A stretch of DNA of 6,981 nt from Rhodocyclaceae bacterium UBA6160 (GTDB lineage Bacteria; Pseudomonadota; Gammaproteobacteria; Burkholderiales; Rhodocyclaceae). Where the stretch lies: positions 1-6,981 of the forward strand of contig DIUK01000130.1 of the NCBI GenBank assembly GCA_002422995.1, given 5' to 3'. Shown in pieces: positions 6,755 to 6,981 of this stretch (within the stretch, counting starts at the first letter, position 1; each line of letters starts with the position of its first letter). Position numbers and translations under genes: made by a program. The notes beneath the pieces were generated by a model. It did no database searches and was not told where the DNA came from. It worked only from the letters and a program-made list of their open reading frames with translations.

Positions 6755-6792
6755 ATTCAATAGCATGCCAATTGAAAAGCATGCTCTTGAAT
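6755..6792. repeat. Imperfect 14-bp inverted repeat (hairpin) between genes
   Basis: The arms 6755-6768 (ATTCAA, T, AGCATGC) and 6779-6792 (GCATGCT, C, TTGAAT) pair at 13 of 14 positions around a 10-base loop. Each AGCATGCT-type half is itself a small palindrome (GCATGC). The repeat starts about 25 bases after the stop of the partial gene at the right edge and lies about 97 bases upstream of the soluble GGDEF-EAL gene. No T-run follows on either strand. It may end the upstream transcript through RNA folding, or be an operator for the downstream gene. Confidence 0.55.
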
Positions 6793-6816
6793 CAAGCGAT
6801 GCCGTCTCACTATTCG

Positions 6817-6981
6817 CTACGCCGAGAAGATCTGCCCGCGTCCCGCCACGGGATACCGTCCCTTCGGGACATAAAGCGGTAGTCTCAGGTCTGCAAAGCT
6901 GAGCATTTTCTGCTCGACCGCTTGGTAGCGCATCCACAGCGAAAAGGGCAGGGTTCTTTCCTGCCCCTTCTTGCTGTGCAG
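6817..6981 (-). CDS. 3' end of an unrecognised gene (partial, enters from the right)
   Basis: An open frame runs from the window edge through 54 codons to TAG (6819-6817). It reads like real protein: mixed hydrophobic and charged residues, a segment PFSLWMRYQAVEQKML (about codons 12-27), then SFADLRLPLYVPKGRYP (28-44), and the end GRGQIFSA. Codon use is GC-rich (CTG, CGC, GCG, GTC) and resembles the ADP-ribosylglycohydrolase-like gene more than the adjacent GGDEF-EAL gene. I do not recognise the family from its tail. An overlapping minus-strand frame (6937-6737, 66 codons) has less natural composition and is probably a shadow. The hairpins visible at 6855-6966 fall inside this coding frame. 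The start of the gene lies beyond the window. Confidence 0.55.
   Translation of the reverse strand: MHSKKGQERTLPFSLWMRYQAVEQKMLSFADLRLPLYVPKGRYPVAGRGQIFSA

Noticed and set aside
6760..6785. A sigma-54-like TGGCATG...TTGAA on the minus strand upstream of the soluble GGDEF-EAL gene.
   Set aside because: The spacing is one base short and the GC of the -12 element is missing. The bases belong to the inverted repeat.
6799..6832. A possible third copy of the short repeat, sharing GCCGTCTCAC with 3991-4000.
   Set aside because: The exact match is only ten bases, which is expected by chance in this length. The flanks align only with gaps.
6841..6935. Several stems (GTCCC/GGGAC, AAGCGGT/ACCGCTT, GAGCA/TGCTC) suggesting a structured RNA or riboswitch ahead of the c-di-GMP gene.
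   Set aside because: They fall in the same coding frame, and I cannot match them to the conserved core of the GEMM c-di-GMP riboswitch, SRP, RNase P or tmRNA.
6737..6937. A 66-codon minus-strand frame starting at 6937.
   Set aside because: It overlaps the better frame ending at 6817, has an unnatural composition, and runs across the intergenic hairpin.
6935..6978. Nested hairpin (GGGCAGG/CCTGCCC within CACAGC/GCTGTG) with TTTT on the minus strand, looking like an intrinsic terminator.
   Set aside because: It lies inside a minus-strand open frame that continues to a stop at 6817 and reads like real protein. A terminator there would cut the gene.

Overview
The window looks like a piece of a proteobacterial (Pseudomonadota) chromosome. 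This rests on two multidomain cyclic-di-GMP proteins of the PAS/GAF-GGDEF-EAL kind common in that phylum, and on the first residues of a YpfJ-type (KPN_02809 family) zinc metallopeptidase. I cannot name the genus. Every gene I can support lies on the minus strand, so transcription runs from right to left. I see no rRNA, tRNA, CRISPR array, transposase or phage gene.

Layout from right to left: (1) 6817-6981, the last 54 codons of a gene entering from beyond the window, product not recognised. (2) 6659-6816, a spacer with a strong imperfect hairpin and the upstream region of the next gene. (3) 4034-6658, a soluble 874-residue PAS-PAS-GAF-GGDEF-EAL protein. (4) 3629-4033, a 405-base AT-rich spacer with a perfect 11-bp dyad, an AT-rich palindrome, three AGGTTTG heptamers and one copy of a short repeat. 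(5) 1286-3628, a membrane-anchored 780-residue PAS-GAF-GGDEF-EAL protein. (6) 228-1289, an ADP-ribosylglycohydrolase-fold protein whose start overlaps the stop of gene 5 by an ATGA. (7) 65-190, the beginning of ypfJ, cut short by TAG after 41 codons. (8) 1-64, a tail holding a second copy of the short repeat, inverted relative to the one at 3990-4012.

How the parts may work together: both GGDEF-EAL proteins keep the synthase signature, the RxxD inhibitory site and all the phosphodiesterase residues I can check, so each could make or degrade c-di-GMP in response to its own sensor domains. The membrane-anchored one is probably translated together with the ADP-ribosylglycohydrolase homolog. That homolog has lost the acidic metal-binding residues of the active enzymes and looks like a pseudoenzyme or a repurposed fold. 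The pairing is the most interesting observation here; no function for it is established.

Base composition changes sharply. The ADP-ribosylglycohydrolase gene, the ypfJ remnant and the right-edge partial gene are GC-rich, while both c-di-GMP genes and the spacer between them are much more AT-rich. With the broken ypfJ and the inverted repeat pair, this hints at rearrangement or acquisition, but no mobility gene is visible.
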